Origin: CAZMRQ01 sp964568795
GTDB lineage: Bacteria; Pseudomonadota; Gammaproteobacteria; Comchoanobacterales; Comchoanobacteraceae
Reading direction: 5' to 3'
Length of the DNA: 18,045 nt
Assembly: GCA_964568795.1 (NCBI GenBank)
Contig: CAZMRQ010000030.1
Span: 1 to 18,045, forward strand
The translations under genes and the position numbers were made by a program. Positions 15,263 through 18,045 of this stretch are shown piece by piece; the first letter of the stretch is position 1, and each line of letters opens with the position of its first letter. The notes below the pieces were generated by a model. It had not been told where the DNA came from. It worked only from the letters and a program-made list of their open reading frames with translations, and ran no database searches.

Positions 15263-15729
15263 CTATTCACTACCGAATCTTAGATAAACGCATCGGTCAA
15301 CAATGGGCCAAGCCTACGTTTGCTACTGAAGGCTCTGCAGGCATAGATCTGATTGCCTGTTTGAATGAAAGCACTGTGTGCCATGCTAATGAAGTCTCTC
15401 TCATCCCCAGTGGGATTGCCATACACATCGCAAATCCGAATATAGCTGGCATCATCCTTCCACGCTCAGGACTTGGTCATAAGCATGGAATTATATTAGG
15501 AAATTCTGCAGGTCTTATCGACTCAGATTACCAAGGCGAGTTGCTTATTTCTGTCTGGAATCGCAGTCAACATGATTACACTATTGAACCAGGGACTCGG
15601 ATAGCACAGCTTGTGTTAGTGCCAATCATCAAAGCCAGCCTGACAGAAGTCAGCCAATTTGATGATATCACCGAACGGCATGACGGTGGGTTTGGCAGCA
15701 CTGGTTACCAAACCGAAGAATTGAGTTAG
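15259..15729 (+). CDS. dut: dUTPase (deoxyuridine 5'-triphosphate nucleotidohydrolase)
   Basis: A 156-residue trimeric enzyme hydrolysing dUTP to dUMP and pyrophosphate, which keeps uracil out of DNA and feeds thymidylate synthesis. All five family motifs are seen: AGIDLIA (27-33), PRSGLGHKHGI (68-78), GNSAGLIDSDYQGEL (81-95), GTRIAQLVLVP (111-121) and the C-terminal RHDGGFGSTG (139-148). In motif 5 the common RGxGGFG has His and Asp after the Arg, a mild change unlikely to abolish activity. Sequence is close to E. coli Dut across the barrel. It is translationally coupled to the L,D-transpeptidase through an ATGA overlap and is the last gene of the operon. No clear terminator follows; 15730-15933 shows no gene. 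Confidence 0.95.
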   Translation: MTIHYRILDKRIGQQWAKPTFATEGSAGIDLIACLNESTVCHANEVSLIPSGIAIHIANPNIAGIILPRSGLGHKHGIILGNSAGLIDSDYQGELLISVWNRSQHDYTIEPGTRIAQLVLVPIIKASLTEVSQFDDITERHDGGFGSTGYQTEELS

Positions 15730-15933
15730 CTGCTTCTTAAGACTTATTCAGCAAGATGAAACATGCGTTGAACACCAATCTCATCTAATTAAACCAAATC
15801 ACTATACTCTTGACCTGTGCCAATTATTGATTAAGCATAGCACCAAAATACAAGTTCTTTGTACTACCCACATATCCAGACCGGAATAACCCATCATAAG
15901 ACCAGCAGCCCATCCTCTGTAAAGCCCATCCTC

Positions 15934-15962
15934 TTGACAACCACTCTACTAAACATTAGAAT
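15934..15962 (+). promoter_or_regulatory. Near-consensus sigma-70 promoter for the orphan gene at 15994
   Basis: Perfect TTGACA (15934-15939), a 17-nt spacer and TAGAAT (15957-15962, 5 of 6). The leader would be about 25 nt. Its position rules against the longer reading frame open from 15859. The rest of 15730-15993 shows no ORF or RNA I can support. Confidence 0.65.
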
Positions 15963-15993
15963 CAAGTGTAAAGAATACCAAAAAGAGAAAACT

Positions 15994-17112
15994 ATGAATA
16001 CACAAGAACACTTATCTTTTATCGCTCAAGCCATCGCACAAAAAACCTCTATCAGTGGTTGGAGAAACTACTGCGCCACATACTCCGTTAGTTCATTTTT
16101 AATAGAGCGCCTCTCTCGAGAAACTGACTTCAACAAAGATTATGTTCAGAAAATATTGGAATGTGTTAATCTATCCTTTGAAATAGATCTCACTGCAGAG
16201 CAACTCATTCACATCGCAGCTACTACTAAAGATTACCGTACCCGTCAGATCTTACTTACCCGCCCTCTTATTGAATGGCAGATCGACAATGAACCTGACG
16301 TTGATGAAAAAAGTGATATAAGCATCCATCACACCCTGCTCCCTAGACATATTCAAAAATATGCTGAGCACTTCGATTTTAGAGTTTTCTTTATCGATGA
16401 TTGTGATGTTTCGCAACTTCCATCAGAGGTGCAATTGGTTGTTACAGGCCTTAAAGATAGCGCGGATAGGCCCAAGTCACCTGAGACGCTGACGGCTAAC
16501 GACCTTGTTCTGATCTGCTCAGGTGGTGATTATATGTATGATGATAAAAAAGATGGCAGTGAATTAAGAATGCCAGCAGGCCACTATGATCGCTATATTA
16601 CTGATACATCTGTACGCGAACTGTACACCAGACAAAATAACCTTCCAGTACCATTTGATCTACCCCGCTTAGATGAACCAACTGATATCACCCAGTTTAA
16701 GACACAAGCCCAGGGATTCTTCAAGGGTTGTTCTGAGAAGTTTGCACACAACAAAGCCGCTCATGCTGCCATTATAAAAAATTTAACTCTACTGATTAAC
16801 TATATCGATGATTGCGATGACAGTCGCCAAATCAGTCAATCTATCAATGATTTTACACAGCATGGTGATTACCAAACTCTCATCAGAGAACTAGAAGCTC
16901 ACCCCTATAGGTTGAATGAAATAATGAAGCATGCCATTGAGCAAATCATGAATCACACGAAGAATTTCATAAACTATTTGTACTATGGCAATTACAACAG
17001 CTACATTGAAACCTACTCACTGTTTAGTCGCCCCGATACATGCCTACGCAATAACCTCATTCGTGAGTTAGAATGTGAGCGTGATATACAGACGACCGTC
17101 TGTGCTTACTAG
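15994..17112 (+). CDS. Unrecognised 372-residue cytosolic-type protein, candidate secreted effector
   Basis: I do not recognise this protein. It has no signal peptide or membrane helix and looks globular and mainly helical. Visible features: a near-repeat of IDDCD at 134-138 (FFIDDCDVS) and 271-275 (YIDDCDDS); a central segment (about 171-225) with MPAGHYDRYI then LPVPFDLPRL that weakly recalls the end of a U-box; and several cysteines (27, 57, 137, 175, 246, 274, 350, 361, 370). The C-terminus ELECERDIQTTVCAY has glutamates at -15, -13 and -11 and Val/Cys at -4/-3, like the E-block signals of Dot/Icm type IV effectors. That is suggestive only; no secretion genes are in the window. The start ATG at 15994 has AGAG about 6 nt upstream and a near-consensus promoter at 15934-15962. 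An open frame from 15859 was rejected. Confidence 0.75.
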   Translation: MNTQEHLSFIAQAIAQKTSISGWRNYCATYSVSSFLIERLSRETDFNKDYVQKILECVNLSFEIDLTAEQLIHIAATTKDYRTRQILLTRPLIEWQIDNEPDVDEKSDISIHHTLLPRHIQKYAEHFDFRVFFIDDCDVSQLPSEVQLVVTGLKDSADRPKSPETLTANDLVLICSGGDYMYDDKKDGSELRMPAGHYDRYITDTSVRELYTRQNNLPVPFDLPRLDEPTDITQFKTQAQGFFKGCSEKFAHNKAAHAAIIKNLTLLINYIDDCDDSRQISQSINDFTQHGDYQTLIRELEAHPYRLNEIMKHAIEQIMNHTKNFINYLYYGNYNSYIETYSLFSRPDTCLRNNLIRELECERDIQTTVCAY

Positions 17113-17117
17113 AAGAA

Positions 17118-17273
17118 TCAGCTTGTTTTTTCTAGGAATGCACTGACATTAATCTGGCGACTGTATTGTGCAAGGTAAAGCTCACCAGATAGATGCTTTA
17201 GCAACCAGCGAATGATACGACGGAGGTGATGGCTGAGCATTCTGATATCACTATTTTGCTGTATATGTCTCAT
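17118..17273 (-). CDS. Possible small cationic protein (51 residues)
   Basis: An ATG-to-TGA frame in the 279-nt gap between the two orphan genes, on the opposite strand. The peptide begins MRHIQQNSDIRMLSHHLRR and continues IIRWLLKHLSGELYL, an amphipathic, arginine- and histidine-rich helix. Codon choice looks gene-like, but no Shine-Dalgarno precedes the ATG and no family is recognised. It could be a small protein, the remnant of a longer gene, or a chance frame. Apart from it, 17113-17391 shows only the promoter at 17355-17382. Confidence 0.25.
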   Translation of the reverse strand: MRHIQQNSDIRMLSHHLRRIIRWLLKHLSGELYLAQYSRQINVSAFLEKTS

Positions 17274-17354
17274 TTAGAGCAATAAGTAATCATGGTCCAT
17301 GCCTGCCAATCGCGATCAGCCCTCTCATAACAAAGCATTACGTGGATAAAGACA

Positions 17355-17382
17355 TTGACAGGAAGTTGATTTGTTATAGTAT
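17355..17382 (+). promoter_or_regulatory. Promoter directly abutting the orphan gene at 17392
   Basis: Perfect TTGACA (17355-17360), a 16-nt spacer and TAGTAT (17377-17382, 4 of 6); an overlapping TATAGT (17375-17380, 5 of 6) has only 14 nt. Transcription would begin within a few bases of the ATG at 17392. Confidence 0.5.
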
Positions 17383-17391
17383 ACCTAAAAA

Positions 17392-17982
17392 ATGAGCTCG
17401 ATTATGCCTTGCCTACTTGGTCACAAAACTTTCATAAATTCAGTCGTCCGTCTTTCTTTTAAGTTTTCAACGGAAGAAAGCAAGCTGGTCAATGAAATCA
17501 CAAATACCGTGCTTGCAATACAGAATGGTTCAGCTACTTTGCCACAAGAATACACACGCTTTCAAAAATACTTTCACAACCCTCGTACAATTAGATGTCT
17601 TGAGTTTTATAACACCTATGAAAAAGAAAAGACCGCCTCTACATCACACAATACTTGTATTATTACTATCGGAGCAGCAAAAAAGTATATGATTGAATAT
17701 ATCGGAGATCTCATTGCGCAGGCCGCTGCAGCATTAGGCAAACGCCCGGGTAAACTCGGCTGGAATCAAGATAGTTTACTAATAGACCTAAAAAGTTGTA
17801 CTGACTATTATAGCCCCCTATTAACTCTTATGACAAACGAAAGATTTCACAAGTTGTTAACCTATACCCAGCTGAATGCCCTCGATCGGGGTTTGAATCT
17901 TGAGCAAATACAGGCCCCTGATTTTGAAGAACGCTTTGCAACTGGTATATGTGACTCTCCTGGCAGCCCTCGAATTCAATAA
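17392..17982 (+). CDS. Unrecognised 196-residue protein
   Basis: I do not recognise this protein. It lacks a signal peptide and membrane helices. The N-terminal half is polar (FKFSTEESKLVNEITNTVL, about 24-42). The middle contains an alanine-rich amphipathic segment (YIGDLIAQAAAALGKRPGK, about 103-121), and the C-terminus is short, acidic then serine/proline-rich (FEERFATGICDSPGSPRIQ). The ATG at 17392 has no Shine-Dalgarno and sits almost on the predicted transcription start, so the message may be leaderless. An in-frame ATG at 17404 (Met5, GAG with a 7-nt spacer) is an alternative that shortens it to 192 residues. It follows the other orphan gene in the same direction but has its own promoter. 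The remaining sequence to the window end (17983-18045) shows nothing. Confidence 0.6.
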   Translation: MSSIMPCLLGHKTFINSVVRLSFKFSTEESKLVNEITNTVLAIQNGSATLPQEYTRFQKYFHNPRTIRCLEFYNTYEKEKTASTSHNTCIITIGAAKKYMIEYIGDLIAQAAAALGKRPGKLGWNQDSLLIDLKSCTDYYSPLLTLMTNERFHKLLTYTQLNALDRGLNLEQIQAPDFEERFATGICDSPGSPRIQ

Positions 17983-18045
17983 CCTTTTTGAACCTAAATT
18001 CACGCTTTTGTGGGCACTATGATTTCTAATGAGTTATACACCTCC

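Noticed and set aside
15859..15993. 45-residue N-terminal extension of the orphan protein at 15994
   Set aside because: A near-consensus promoter (15934-15962) lies inside it, and the start would be a TTG without a ribosome-binding site.
17113..17140. T-run after the orphan gene as a rho-independent terminator
   Set aside because: The T6 run at 17126-17131 has no GC-rich hairpin in front of it.
1..18045. CRISPR arrays, tRNA/rRNA genes, insertion sequences
   Set aside because: No regularly spaced repeats, no cloverleaf or rRNA signature and no transposase or integrase coding sequence were seen on either strand by eye.

Overview
The window reads as a chromosomal segment of a moderately AT-rich gammaproteobacterium, probably an intracellular or host-associated lineage near Legionellales/Coxiellaceae. 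The clues are an RpoH-type sigma factor, DjlA, a YfhL ferredoxin, TrhO and a thiol oxidoreductase laid out like the Coxiella Com1 antigen. This placement is inference from protein resemblance; there is no rRNA gene here to test it. No tRNA, rRNA, CRISPR array, transposase or convincing rho-independent terminator was found.

Layout. Positions 1-89 (minus) hold the start of an exported, possibly lipid-anchored protein. 367-5032 (plus) carries an RpoH-like sigma factor, a Com1/DsbA-like periplasmic protein, and a two-gene ABC importer (duplicated permease plus an ATPase with a C-terminal AAA-associated domain). This converges tail to tail, with overlapping stop codons, on a minus-strand cluster: ferredoxin, djlA and a pentose-phosphate epimerase (6860 down to 5029). 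Two tandem outer-membrane barrel paralogues (8161 to 6917) lie upstream of that cluster. trhO (8267-9196, plus) diverges from the barrels.

9220-13065 (minus) is a run of four divergent AEC-family (auxin efflux carrier) permeases, a tandem gene family. They are driven by a near-consensus promoter at 13096-13123 and probably a second one inside the array. Back to back with it, 13236-15729 (plus) is a compact overlapping operon. It contains a MazG-like NTP-pyrophosphatase domain fused to a polytopic membrane domain, an L,D-transpeptidase with an altered active-site motif, and dUTPase. 15994-17982 holds two unrecognised proteins, each behind a -35 box of perfect sequence, with a possible 51-residue minus-strand ORF between them.

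The most unusual points are the four-member AEC array with diverging signature motifs and a first member lacking a normal start codon; the MazG-membrane fusion in an operon with dUTPase; a DjlA with a duplicated glycine-rich membrane segment; an RpoH without a recognisable RpoH box; and two orphan proteins, one with a C-terminus resembling a Dot/Icm secretion signal. No complete new system could be proven from sequence alone.
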